Assembly: GCA_965222425.1 (NCBI GenBank)
Contig: CBDCTW010000001.1
Span: 223,670 to 287,669 of the forward strand
Direction: 5' to 3'
Origin: CBDCNP01 sp965222425
Lineage (GTDB): Bacteria; Acidobacteriota; Vicinamibacteria; Marinacidobacterales; DATDRI01
Length of the DNA: 64,000 bases
The notes under the pieces are model-generated. The model saw only the letters and a program-made list of their open reading frames with translations. It did not search any database and was not told the origin of the DNA. Position 1 is the first letter of the stretch. The number at the start of each line of letters is the position of its first letter. A program made the position numbers and the translations under genes. Below are positions 55,110 to 63,300 of the stretch, piece by piece.

Positions 55110-56483
55110 TTAGCGGCTGACCATGCCGCCGTGCTCTTCCACGAGCTTGTTCTGAAGCGTCCGAATCGCCTCGCTCTGCCGGACCGGATATGGTGCTGTC
55201 TCGCGGAGAGTCTTGAGAGGCGATGAAAGTCTAGCGAGGTTTTCGGCCGCGTGTTCACGAATCTCGTCTAGGGGTGTCGGCGGGCTCAGCCTTTTTCCCT
55301 TTGCCATGACAGGGGAGAGGAGAGGCTCCGCTCCTGCGAGCTCTTCATCTCGAAGCGCGATGACGTCTTCGACCATTTCGCCGGAGTCGGCGTAACGTCG
55401 GAACACTTGCTTTCGACCCGCGAGGGTTTGCTTGTCTTGAGAAAGCTTGACCACAGGACGATAGGCATACTCGACGAGCTTGTAAACGATGTCCAGGACC
55501 GGGGCGTCGTAGGACACACCTAGGTGACTTCCGACGCCGAAGCCGTCGATGGGAGCGCCGGCGGCGAGGGCCTCCTCGATGCGGTACTCGTCGAGCGCCC
55601 CGCTAGCAAAGATCTTCGTCTTCGTGAGTCCTCCCTCATCGAGAAGCCGTCTGACCTCTTTCGCGAGTCGAATCATGTCGCCGCTGTCGAGGCGAACGCC
55701 GCGCAGTTGCGCACCTCGTTCCGCCATCTCGCGCCCCACGGTCACGGCGTGGCGCGCGCCTTCCAGGGTGTCGTAGGTATCGATGAGGAGAACGGTGTTG
55801 GAAGGAAACACGCTGGCGAAGGCACGGAAGGCGTCCAGCTCGTGCTCGAACGATTGGACGAAACTATGGGCGACAGTGCCCTCGATGGGTATTCCGTATT
55901 TCATGCCGGCGAGTGCATTACTCGTGGCGTGGCAGCCACCGATATAGGACGAACGCGCCACTTTGATCGCGGCGTCCCGCCCATGCGCACGACGGGAAGC
56001 AAAATCGACAACGCTCCGGTCGTGAGCAGCGAATCGAATGCGCGCCGCTTTGCTCGCAATCAACGTGCCGAGCTGCAGCGCGTTTATGAGATACGTTTCG
56101 GCAAGCTGGCCTTGAAGGATCGGAGCCGTGACTTCGAGGACCGGTTCGTTCGGAAAGACCACCGTTCCTTCGCGGACCGCGACGACGTCTCCGTCGAAGC
56201 GAAAGCCGGCGAGGTGTTCCAGAAACGGTTCCTTGAAGTTCCCGGTCGCCCGGAGGTAGTCGATAGCCTCGGGACCGAATCTGAGATTTTCTAGGTAGTC
56301 GAGGGCCTCCTCGAGCCCTGCGGCCAGGAAAAAGGACCGATTCTGCGGCAGATTACGCATGAAGAGACTGAAGGTCGCGGGCTCGTTCATGCCCTGCTCG
56401 AAATAGGCGGCCGCCATGGTGATCTCGTAGAGATCGGTGAGCAGTCCGGTGCTCCCGCTCTCCAGCCACTTATCTCCTTTCAC
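55110..56483 (-). CDS. pncB: Nicotinate phosphoribosyltransferase
   Basis: Joins nicotinate and PRPP to nicotinate mononucleotide in NAD salvage. GTG 56483 gives 457 residues beginning VKGDKW; in-frame GTG 56489 is an alternative, and the longer frame to 56699 is without homology. Family motifs: STGLLTDLYEITMAAAYFEQG, FASRRAHGRDAAIKVARSSYIGG (the catalytic His region), GIPIEGTVAHSF, and DTYDTLEGARHAV. It is antisense to and divergent from dacB, and works after pncA at 53238. Confidence 0.94.
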   Translation of the reverse strand: MKGDKWLESGSTGLLTDLYEITMAAAYFEQGMNEPATFSLFMRNLPQNRSFFLAAGLEEALDYLENLRFGPEAIDYLRATGNFKEPFLEHLAGFRFDGDVVAVREGTVVFPNEPVLEVTAPILQGQLAETYLINALQLGTLIASKAARIRFAAHDRSVVDFASRRAHGRDAAIKVARSSYIGGCHATSNALAGMKYGIPIEGTVAHSFVQSFEHELDAFRAFASVFPSNTVLLIDTYDTLEGARHAVTVGREMAERGAQLRGVRLDSGDMIRLAKEVRRLLDEGGLTKTKIFASGALDEYRIEEALAAGAPIDGFGVGSHLGVSYDAPVLDIVYKLVEYAYRPVVKLSQDKQTLAGRKQVFRRYADSGEMVEDVIALRDEELAGAEPLLSPVMAKGKRLSPPTPLDEIREHAAENLARLSSPLKTLRETAPYPVRQSEAIRTLQNKLVEEHGGMVSR

Positions 56484-56665
56484 GACCACGAGATTACCAC
56501 AAAACACGTTTTTACAAGGCTCTAGCGGGACTTCTATCCGGCTGGTACGCGGCTGGCACGCAGCCAGCCGTTGGTCCAGCTGGCGACCGAGTACTGGGGT
56601 CGCTAACCCAATGACATGTATGGTACAAATAGATACAGGAGAGGTCTTTAGGAGGAGGGGCGTAT

Positions 56666-58123
56666 TTGCGCTTTCTGAGGGGTTCCTTCCAACTCGCAAT
56701 CCTCGCGCTAGCCAGCCCCAGTTTCATGGAGTGGGCACCGGCGCACCCGTTACGGCCGGTCGCAATCGTCAGGGCGGACAGTCAAAGCGATCTCGCGAAG
56801 AGTCTCGATCGAGTACGCCGCCGGTTTCGACTGAACCGCGCCATCGGTGTTCAAGTCATGGGCCTGCGGACGGGGAAGACACTTTACGCTCACAATCCTA
56901 CGAAGAAATTCATCCCCGCTTCAGGGATGAAGCTCGTCACCATGGCCGCAGCGCTCCACTATCTCGGTCCCAACTATCGATTCGAAACGCGCTTGCTGAT
57001 CGACGGTCCCATCGTCGACGGCGTGGCGGAAGGGAATCTTTATGTTCAGGGCTCGGGTGACCCGGCTTTGGCCGACGATGATTTGGAAGAGATCACCTTG
57101 GCTTTGACGCGGGCGGAAATCCTGGCGATCGACGGCAATCTGATCCTGGACGACAGTTTCTTCGACGACCAACTTCGAGGACCGGCTTCCTATGACAACA
57201 TCCTCAAGAAGGGACTGCCGATCCAAAGCGCTCTTTCCTACAACTTCAATATCGTCGAAGTGACGGCGACTCCGGCGGACAGTGCAGGGACACGAGCGAC
57301 TCTGTTCGACGGTGGATACGGTTACTTCGAGGTTCTGAATCGCGTCACCACCGCGGGTCGGGGAAGGCCTTGGCTACGGGTTCGAAAGTCGGGCGGGCGC
57401 GATCGCGTCATCGTGAGCGGACGAGTGATCGCCGGCGACGAAGAGCGAAGTGGCGGTTTCGTCGCACCCAACCCATCCCGGTACCTTGCGTCGGCCTTCA
57501 TCGGCAAGTTGCGTGAGCATGGCGTCTCATTTCATGGGCGTGTCGAGAAAGGCCTGGCCAACGATCCAGAGCTGCAGCCTCTCTATGTGCACCGTTCGCC
57601 TCGTTTGATTCAGATCATCGAGCTCCTTGGAAAGAACAGCAACAACTTCGCGGCGGAGCAGATACTAAAGGCGCTCGGTGCCCACCGCTGGGGCGTTCCT
57701 GGTAGTTTCGAATCGGGGGCCCGAGCCCTCAGCGAGTACTTGATGGGATTGGGCCACTCCTCACGTGATTTTCGGATCGACGATGGGTCCGGGCTGTCCT
57801 ACGAGAACACCTTGACGGCCTCCATTCTCGTCGATCTTCTACGAGAGCTCTACGAAACGCCCGAGGTCCGCACCAGTTTCCTTTGCGCGCTTGCAGTGGG
57901 CGGGGTCGATGGAACTCTCGCTCGTCGATATCGTAGTGAAGAGTATATGGGGCAGGTGATGGCCAAAACGGGAAGCCTGGCCGGGATCAGCTCGCTTTCC
58001 GGGTTCGCTTTTTCCCCGACTGAAGGCCCGGTCGCCTTTTCCGTAATGCTGAACGGCATCCGGAGACAGTGGCGAGCCGATCAAGTCGAAGACGAGATCG
58101 TCAAGGTCCTTCTGCGCTACTGA
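56666..58123 (+). CDS. dacB: D-alanyl-D-alanine carboxypeptidase/endopeptidase (PBP4, DacB family)
   Basis: A class C penicillin-binding protein that trims peptidoglycan stem peptides. TTG 56666 follows AGGAGGAGGGG. The 485-residue protein has a signal peptide (to about residue 27), the nucleophile motif SxxK as SGMK in IPASGMKLVTMAAAL, SxN as SNN in GKNSNNFAAEQI, and KTG in AKTGSLAGISSLSGF. The insert domain between the first and second motifs is of normal size. The neighbours do not form an obvious operon. Confidence 0.92.
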   Translation: MRFLRGSFQLAILALASPSFMEWAPAHPLRPVAIVRADSQSDLAKSLDRVRRRFRLNRAIGVQVMGLRTGKTLYAHNPTKKFIPASGMKLVTMAAALHYLGPNYRFETRLLIDGPIVDGVAEGNLYVQGSGDPALADDDLEEITLALTRAEILAIDGNLILDDSFFDDQLRGPASYDNILKKGLPIQSALSYNFNIVEVTATPADSAGTRATLFDGGYGYFEVLNRVTTAGRGRPWLRVRKSGGRDRVIVSGRVIAGDEERSGGFVAPNPSRYLASAFIGKLREHGVSFHGRVEKGLANDPELQPLYVHRSPRLIQIIELLGKNSNNFAAEQILKALGAHRWGVPGSFESGARALSEYLMGLGHSSRDFRIDDGSGLSYENTLTASILVDLLRELYETPEVRTSFLCALAVGGVDGTLARRYRSEEYMGQVMAKTGSLAGISSLSGFAFSPTEGPVAFSVMLNGIRRQWRADQVEDEIVKVLLRY

Positions 58124-58189
58124 TAGCGGTCCGGGCATGCCGGGGGGGACTCCTCCATATTTTGGCTTTCAGGCCAGTTTTCGAGTAAG

Positions 58190-58657
58190 ATGGGCTCAAG
58201 GATGGAAGATAACAAGGGGCTGGGTCAGCTGACCACCAGGGCCGATCTTGCTGTCTCTAGCCAGGATACGGCCGTCGGGCTCGATTCTGAAGAGCTCCTG
58301 GTCCCTCGCCGGTGCACCCTCGACGGGTTTGCGGAGGAGGCAACGCGGCAGGGCGGTGTGGACCTGGGCGAGCTTCCAACTTTGACCCGGCTCCACGTTA
58401 GGACCCAGAACACCGTCTATCACGTCATATTGCTGAGCCCCGCCGAGTCGAAGGTGCTCGTCCAAGGCGGCCGCTTTTTCAGCGAGCCAACGGAGTCCTA
58501 CCTTTGCGGCTCGAGCTATGGGGGGAATCTCCTCAAAGTTTCGTGGGTTGGTTTAGGAATGCGGATCGAAGTGATGCGAGAAGGACGTCGCATCGTGACG
58601 TCTACCGTTCAGTCGATCCATGTCATCGATGACTCTGATATCCCCGGTCCTTTCTGA
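58190..58657 (+). CDS. Hypothetical protein (155 aa)
   Basis: A frame of 155 residues, ATG 58190 or ATG 58202 (the latter after CTCAAGG). The C-terminal half (LTRLHVRTQNTVYHVILLSP, VLVQGGRFFSEPTESYLCGS) looks like a small beta-barrel domain and the end (SIHVIDDSD) is acidic. It ends shortly before an ankyrin fragment on the other strand. No family is recognised; composition and length favour a real gene. Confidence 0.6.
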   Translation: MGSRMEDNKGLGQLTTRADLAVSSQDTAVGLDSEELLVPRRCTLDGFAEEATRQGGVDLGELPTLTRLHVRTQNTVYHVILLSPAESKVLVQGGRFFSEPTESYLCGSSYGGNLLKVSWVGLGMRIEVMREGRRIVTSTVQSIHVIDDSDIPGPF

Positions 58658-58672
58658 GTCAGTCCTTCCTTC

Positions 58673-58984
58673 TTATTCACACTGCAGTTCCTGCACGGCT
58701 TCTTGGCAGCCCTCCAAGTAGCTGAACCAGACCACCAATCGCGACGCCAGGCTTTCGGTCACACGCAGGTCCGGCGCGTTTTCGCGCAGGATGCGGATCG
58801 TTTCCGGAAAGCACCTCCCGAGTGGAGGGCCGTCGGTGAGGTCTCGGATGGCGCCACCACCCGCCGCCGCCCAAAGCGCGGTGACTCCGTTACCCGCATC
58901 CGCGGTGGGGTCGGCTCCCCGACGGAGTAGCTCTTGGACCACCCCGCTTTGTCCGTAACCGGCCGTGTGTTTGTCCACTCGGTC
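58673..58984 (-). pseudogene. Ankyrin-repeat protein fragment truncated by IS21
   Basis: The frame runs from the IS21 edge to 58673. VVQELLRRGADPTADAGNGV and TALWAAAGGG are one ankyrin repeat, followed by a C-terminal helical tail with TIRILRENAPDLRVTES. A GTG at 58978 could start it, but the frame is open to the IS boundary, so the N-terminal repeats are probably missing. Confidence 0.6.
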
Positions 58985-59115
58985 TGGCCCACTTTGCTCA
59001 TCTAATTTGGCCCACCCTAAGTTATTGATTAATAAAGACGAGCTGTAAGAAAGCCCCTTTCCTTATTCCGCGGCCGGAACGAAGTGCAGGCCGCGGCTAG
59101 TGAAACCCAACGAAC

Positions 59116-59889
59116 TCATGCCTTTATGGTCTTTTTCTCGCTCTTCAGGGTGCGCCGGAACCGATAGGATTCGGTGCCGGTTTCGAGTATGTGCGCCTGG
59201 TCCGTGACTCGGTCGAGCAGTGCCTTGCACAGGCGGACGTTCGTGAACACCTGGGTCCACTCCGAGAAGGGCAGGTTGGTGGTGATCACGAGCGCCGCCC
59301 TTTCGCATCGTTCCGAAACCACTTGGAACAGAAGCTCGGCGCCGACATCGGCGAGTGGGACGTAGCCGAGCTCGTCGATGCACAACAACTCGTAGCGGGC
59401 GTAGCGACGGATCACTCGCGAGAGTTCGTGCTCCTCCCTAGCTTCAACGAGTTCGTTGACGAGTCTCGAGGCCGTCGTGAAGCGAACGCGGCGACGTTGC
59501 TGGCACGCCGCTACACACAATGCCGTGGCCAGATGAGTCTTGCCTGTGCCGGCATCGCCGAGAAACAGAACCGGCCGTGCATGGTCGATGTAGTCGCCTT
59601 CGGCCAGTTCTCGTATCCGACGGGCGGAGACCTTCGGCGATTGCGAGAAGTCGAACTCCTCGAGCGTCTTCGCTCTCGGTAGTTGTGCTTCCTTCAGTCG
59701 TCTTTGAACCGCGCGGTGTTCACGCTCCTCGACTTCGGCGCTGAGCAGCACGTCGAGGTAGCGGACATAGCTGTGCTCGTCGCGCTACGCTTGTTCGGCA
59801 ATCTTCTGGAACTGCGTTGCCACGCTCGGCATGCGAAGCGTCTTGCAATGCTGACGGATGCTCTGGAGCTCGATGCTCTTCGCGTTCAC
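59116..59889 (-). pseudogene. istB: IstB ATP-binding helper with in-frame TAG at codon 35
   Basis: IstB is the AAA-type helper for IstA. GTG 59889 overlaps the istA stop (GTGA), and the frame encodes SIELQSIRQHCKTLRMPSVA, then FQKIAEQA, then TAG at 59785-59787, then RDEHSYVRYLDVLLSAEVEE and the rest of a complete IstB (Walker A FLGDAGTGKTHLA, Walker B LLCIDELGY). Without the TAG the protein would be 257 residues. A restart at GTG 59751 would give 211 residues without the N-terminal IstA-interacting region. Confidence 0.8.
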
Positions 59890-61427
59890 GAGTTCACCTC
59901 GCCGATCAGCGCGTTGTAATGGCCAACACCTGGCAAGGAACGTTCGTACTTCGTGAGCTCTCCGAGCTCCACATCGCCAAGAGCCTGCGCCTGCTCACGT
60001 CGAAGAACTGATGATTCGACGAGGTGACGGATCGCCTCAGCATCCGTACAGCCGAGTTCGAGCGCTTGACTCACCGCCTCACGCAGCTTGTCGTAGCCGT
60101 GCTCGCGGCCGAGCTGCACGAGCTCGACCATCTGGCGGGTTCCTTCGAGCTTCCCGTGACGTCGATTCAGCTTGGACCACAACTCGTCGTAGCTCGTGGG
60201 CCACCGACCTTTCTCCCGCCATTGAGCGAGCGGCGTCGAGCCGGCCAACGCTCCAGGCTTCCTGACCAGAACATCCAAGTAGTGCTCGAGTTCATAAATC
60301 GACTGGCTGCGGCCGTAGCAGCGCTCGTGGCGTGCCACGACGTGGCCCTCGTGCCAGATCTCAACTTCCAACGGCAGTAGCTTGGCCACAACTCGCCGGT
60401 CCCGTTTCAACGGAGTCGAGTACCAGTTCGTGCCGACTCGAACGCAGCCTTTCTTGTTCACCTTTGCAAATCGTCGCTCCTCGATATCGAACCCCTCGAC
60501 GGTCAATGGCAACAGATGCTCCCGTTCAAGCTCCATCGCTGTTCCGACAGCATGCTCCTTGCCGCTAATGTGGCGCGTCGCATCCTTGAGACAGCACGAG
60601 AGCAGATACTCGTTCAGCTCATCCCAGTTCGAAAACTCCGGTACCGGCGTCAGATAGTTGCGCCGGAAGTAGCCGACTTCGCTTTCCACCCCGCCCTTCT
60701 CGTTGCCTCGACTCGGATTACAAAACTCCGAGTCGAATCCCCAATGGGAGCGAAACGCCACGAATCGCTCCGTCTGCTCTCGTTGATAACCACGCAGAAT
60801 CTTAGTGACCGCGAGTGACAGGTTGTCGTAGCGCATGCGGCGGAACACGCCACCAAAGAACTCGAACGCATGCTCCTGCGCTTCGAAAAATGCTTGTTGC
60901 GTCGGACGCGGATAGCCGCGATGCAACGCGCCTCCTCCCGCCATGCTTCGGACTACGAGCGTGTGGACCTTCTCGAGCTCACCTCCGATCCGCGCGTACG
61001 CCTCGTACCAGTCCACTTGCCCTTCATCGCCCCACGCGTAGCTCTGCGGAACAAAAATCTCTGTGTCCTTCAGGCCGAGCTCGCTCTTCCGACGAGCGAC
61101 GTAGCGACGTACCGTTGATTCGCCAATCTCATGCTCCGGATGCTCGGCGCGCAACCGGGACCAGATACGACGAGCCGTATGGCGTTGCTTCCGAGGCGCT
61201 CGCTTGTCCTCCTTCAGGACCGCGTCGATGAACTCGCGTACTTCCTCAAGCTTCGGACTCGCACGCTCCGCGACTTTACGCTCCGGCGGTACCGCGCTCT
61301 CCAGCGCCTGACGCACCATCCGACGGTGTACTCCGAACTCCTTCGCCACTCCCTTTATCGTTCCTACTCCGTGCTCGTACTCGCCACGGATCTGCTCGAA
61401 CAATCGCACTTTCGCACCCCTTTTCAA
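59886..61427 (-). CDS. istA: IS21-family transposase IstA
   Basis: 513 residues. An N-terminal helix-turn-helix (about 20-45, VGTIKGVAKEFGVHRRMVRQ) precedes the RNase H-like core: first Asp at 139 (DEGQVDWYEA), second in FRRMRYDNLSLAV, Glu in GNEKGGVESEVGYFRRN. A beta-barrel tail (GTNWYSTPLKRDRRVVAKLL) follows. It appears intact. Confidence 0.93.
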   Translation of the reverse strand: MKRGAKVRLFEQIRGEYEHGVGTIKGVAKEFGVHRRMVRQALESAVPPERKVAERASPKLEEVREFIDAVLKEDKRAPRKQRHTARRIWSRLRAEHPEHEIGESTVRRYVARRKSELGLKDTEIFVPQSYAWGDEGQVDWYEAYARIGGELEKVHTLVVRSMAGGGALHRGYPRPTQQAFFEAQEHAFEFFGGVFRRMRYDNLSLAVTKILRGYQREQTERFVAFRSHWGFDSEFCNPSRGNEKGGVESEVGYFRRNYLTPVPEFSNWDELNEYLLSCCLKDATRHISGKEHAVGTAMELEREHLLPLTVEGFDIEERRFAKVNKKGCVRVGTNWYSTPLKRDRRVVAKLLPLEVEIWHEGHVVARHERCYGRSQSIYELEHYLDVLVRKPGALAGSTPLAQWREKGRWPTSYDELWSKLNRRHGKLEGTRQMVELVQLGREHGYDKLREAVSQALELGCTDAEAIRHLVESSVLRREQAQALGDVELGELTKYERSLPGVGHYNALIGEVNS

Positions 61428-61510
61428 CCGACCCTCCTCTCCGGGTTCTTCCCCGGCTCAGGGTATCGGTCTCGATGGGGTGGGCCAAATCAAATGAGCG
61501 AAATGGGCCA

Positions 61511-61747
61511 ATTCAGACTAGCGAACACAACATCGACATGGCGCCTCCGACAGCGTTGTTTGCAGCAGGCACCGAAGAGGCGATATTGCACGACTCGGCT
61601 CGAGAGTTCGTGAAGCGGTTGAAGGAGATGGGGTCCAAGGCCGAGGTGCTGGTCCTGGAAGATCACGATCATGCGGATACCGTACTGGTGCTCGCGGATG
61701 ATCAAAGCACGCTCTTCACCGAGATGATGAGAATCTTCGAGCCGTAG
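61511..61747 (+). pseudogene. C-terminal fragment of an alpha/beta hydrolase
   Basis: After the IS21 edge one frame encodes APPTALFAAGTEEAILHDSA, REFVKRLKEMGSKAEVLVLE and DHDHADTVLVLADDQSTLF, resembling the last strand-helix pairs and catalytic His loop of esterase/dienelactone-hydrolase-type proteins. The nucleophile half is missing. ATG 61538 would give about 69 residues. The stretch 61748-61984 after it contains no gene I can support. Confidence 0.55.
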
Positions 61748-61963
61748 TGAGGTCACGGCAAGCGACTATAGCGGAATCGGAGTCAACCTGACCGGCAGAG
61801 CTTTCCCTACCCCTTGCCCAGAAGGTGCCTGACGGAACATTCGAGCATCCTTAGGCTAATCCGCGCACATCGGAAGCGGGGCTTCCTCTCGGCGCCGGGC
61901 CGGGAGTGAGCCGGACCGTAAAAGCTGGCACAGGGCCTGCGACATAGAAGTGGGGTGAATCAA

Positions 61964-61992
61964 GCGGTTCATGACTCCCAGTAATGAACCGC
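61964..61992. repeat. Inverted repeat at the outer edge of the IS3 element
   Basis: GCGGTTCAT (61964-61972) and ATGAACCGC (61984-61992) are exact reverse complements with an 11-base spacer. The right arm includes the first bases of the IS3 terminal repeat, so the left arm mimics an IS end in the opposite direction. Confidence 0.6.
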
Positions 61993-62015
61993 CCCCGGGT
62001 TTTCCGGAGACTGTT

Positions 62016-62933
62016 TTAGTTGAGTCTCGCCATCTCTAGCGAGCCTTCCTGCGACCGATAGTAGTTCATCTCGTACTCGACGGGGGCGACATTTCCGATC
62101 GGCTCCAAGAGTCGTTGCGTGTTGTACCAATGGACCCACTCGAGGGTGGCGAACTCGACGTCCTCAGGACCACGCCAGGGCCCACGTCGACGGATCACCT
62201 CGGTCTTGTAGAGGCCGATGATGGATTCAGCCAAAGCGTTATCGTAAGAGTCGCCTCGGCTGCCGACGGACGGCTCAATACCCGCCTCGGCGAGCCGCTC
62301 GGTGTAACGGATCGAGACGTACTGCACGCCGCGGTCGCTGTGATGCACCAATGGATCTTCTGGGTTTAGTCGGCGCTCGTGCAGCGCCTGCTCCAACGCA
62401 TCGAGAGCGATGCCGGCAGTCAACGATGTCGTCGCTCGCCAACCGACGATGAGTCGAGCGAAGACGTCGATGACGAAGGCGACGTACACGAAGCCGCGCC
62501 ACGTGGCAACGTAGGTCAGGTCCGAGACCCAGAGCTCGTTCGGGCGTGTGGCGTTGAAGTTGCGCTCCACGAGGTCCATCGGGCGAGCGCCGCTCGAATC
62601 CGGCTTCGTCGTCTTGAATCGACGTCCACGGACCGCGCCCTGGAGACCCATTTCACGCATCAGACGGGCCACCGTGCATCGAGCCACGTCGCGGCCCTCA
62701 CGGCACAGCTGACGCCAGACCTTGCGCACGCCATACACGTCAAAGTTCTCTTGCCGTACACGACGAATCTCGCCGCGGAGTTGGACGTCGCGCTTCGCTC
62801 TCGCTGGCAGGCGGCTTGGGTCCTTCTCTCGCGCTTTCTGCTCGTAATAGGTCGACGGGGCGATCGGAAGCATCCGGCAGATCGGCTCGACCCCGTAACT
62901 CTCACGGTTCGCGTCCACGAACAACACATTCAC
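62016..62933 (-). CDS. IS3-family transposase OrfB
   Basis: The catalytic part of OrfAB, 305 residues from GTG 62933. The DDE core is visible: NELWVSDLTYVATWRGFVY (first Asp), VHHSDRGVQYVS (second Asp) and SYDNALAESIIGLYKTE (Glu). An HTH_21 region (YGVRKVWRQL) precedes it. It lies in the -1 frame relative to OrfA, overlapping its stop by GTGA. Confidence 0.94.
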   Translation of the reverse strand: MNVLFVDANRESYGVEPICRMLPIAPSTYYEQKAREKDPSRLPARAKRDVQLRGEIRRVRQENFDVYGVRKVWRQLCREGRDVARCTVARLMREMGLQGAVRGRRFKTTKPDSSGARPMDLVERNFNATRPNELWVSDLTYVATWRGFVYVAFVIDVFARLIVGWRATTSLTAGIALDALEQALHERRLNPEDPLVHHSDRGVQYVSIRYTERLAEAGIEPSVGSRGDSYDNALAESIIGLYKTEVIRRRGPWRGPEDVEFATLEWVHWYNTQRLLEPIGNVAPVEYEMNYYRSQEGSLEMARLN

Positions 62934-63250
62934 CTCGGTCGGCGGTCGAGCTCCGCCTGGGCGAAAAACGCCGACGCCTTGCGAAGGATCTCGTTCGCCC
63001 GCTTTAGCTCACGGTTCTCTCGCTCAAGCTCCTTCAGCCGCTGACGCTCGTCCGTCGTCAGTCCCGCTCGTTTCCCAGCATCACGCTCTGCTCGACGCAC
63101 CCACGTGCGTAGCGTTTCCCGCGTACAGTCAATCTTCGACGCAATCGATGAGATCGCTGACCACTGAGATTCGTGCTGAGCCTGCTGGTCGAAAACCATC
63201 CGCACTGCGCGCTCTTTTACCTCCGGTGAATACCTGCTTCGTCTTGTCAT
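62930..63250 (-). CDS. IS3-family OrfA
   Basis: 106 residues with a helix-turn-helix (SIASKIDCTRETLRTWVRRA) and a leucine zipper (RLKELERENRELKRANEIL) typical of OrfA. Near the 3' end GCGTTTTTCGCC (complement of 62960-62971) offers a slippery site for a -1 shift to produce the OrfAB transposase. Confidence 0.92.
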   Translation of the reverse strand: MTRRSRYSPEVKERAVRMVFDQQAQHESQWSAISSIASKIDCTRETLRTWVRRAERDAGKRAGLTTDERQRLKELERENRELKRANEILRKASAFFAQAELDRRPR

Positions 63251-63300
63251 GACTCCATCCTCTCAAGAGTTGGAGTCTCCGGGAAACCCGGGGCGGTTCA

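Larger units (their letters stand above)
58985..61510 (-). mobile_element. IS21-family insertion sequence (2526 bp)
   Basis: Terminal repeats TGGCCCA(C/T)TT(T/C)GCTCAT followed by TTTGGCCCACCC are present at both ends. The element encodes istA and istB in the normal order on the minus strand. Flanking bases (..CTCGGTC and ATTCAGAC..) show no target duplication, and the genes on the two sides are unrelated fragments (ankyrin protein, alpha/beta hydrolase). Confidence 0.88.
61985..63300 (-). mobile_element. IS3-family insertion sequence (1316 bp)
   Basis: Terminal inverted repeats are TGAACCGCCCC followed by GGGTTT(T/C)CCGGAGACT at both ends. It carries orfA and orfB on the minus strand. The flanking bases (GTAA left, CTAC right) do not form a target duplication. 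The right side abuts a truncated IS256 transposase at its codon 29; the left side is unrelated. Confidence 0.92.

Noticed and set aside
59116..59751. IstB as an intact 211-residue protein
   Set aside because: The same frame upstream encodes the normal IstB N-terminus joined to istA by a GTGA overlap, interrupted only by TAG.
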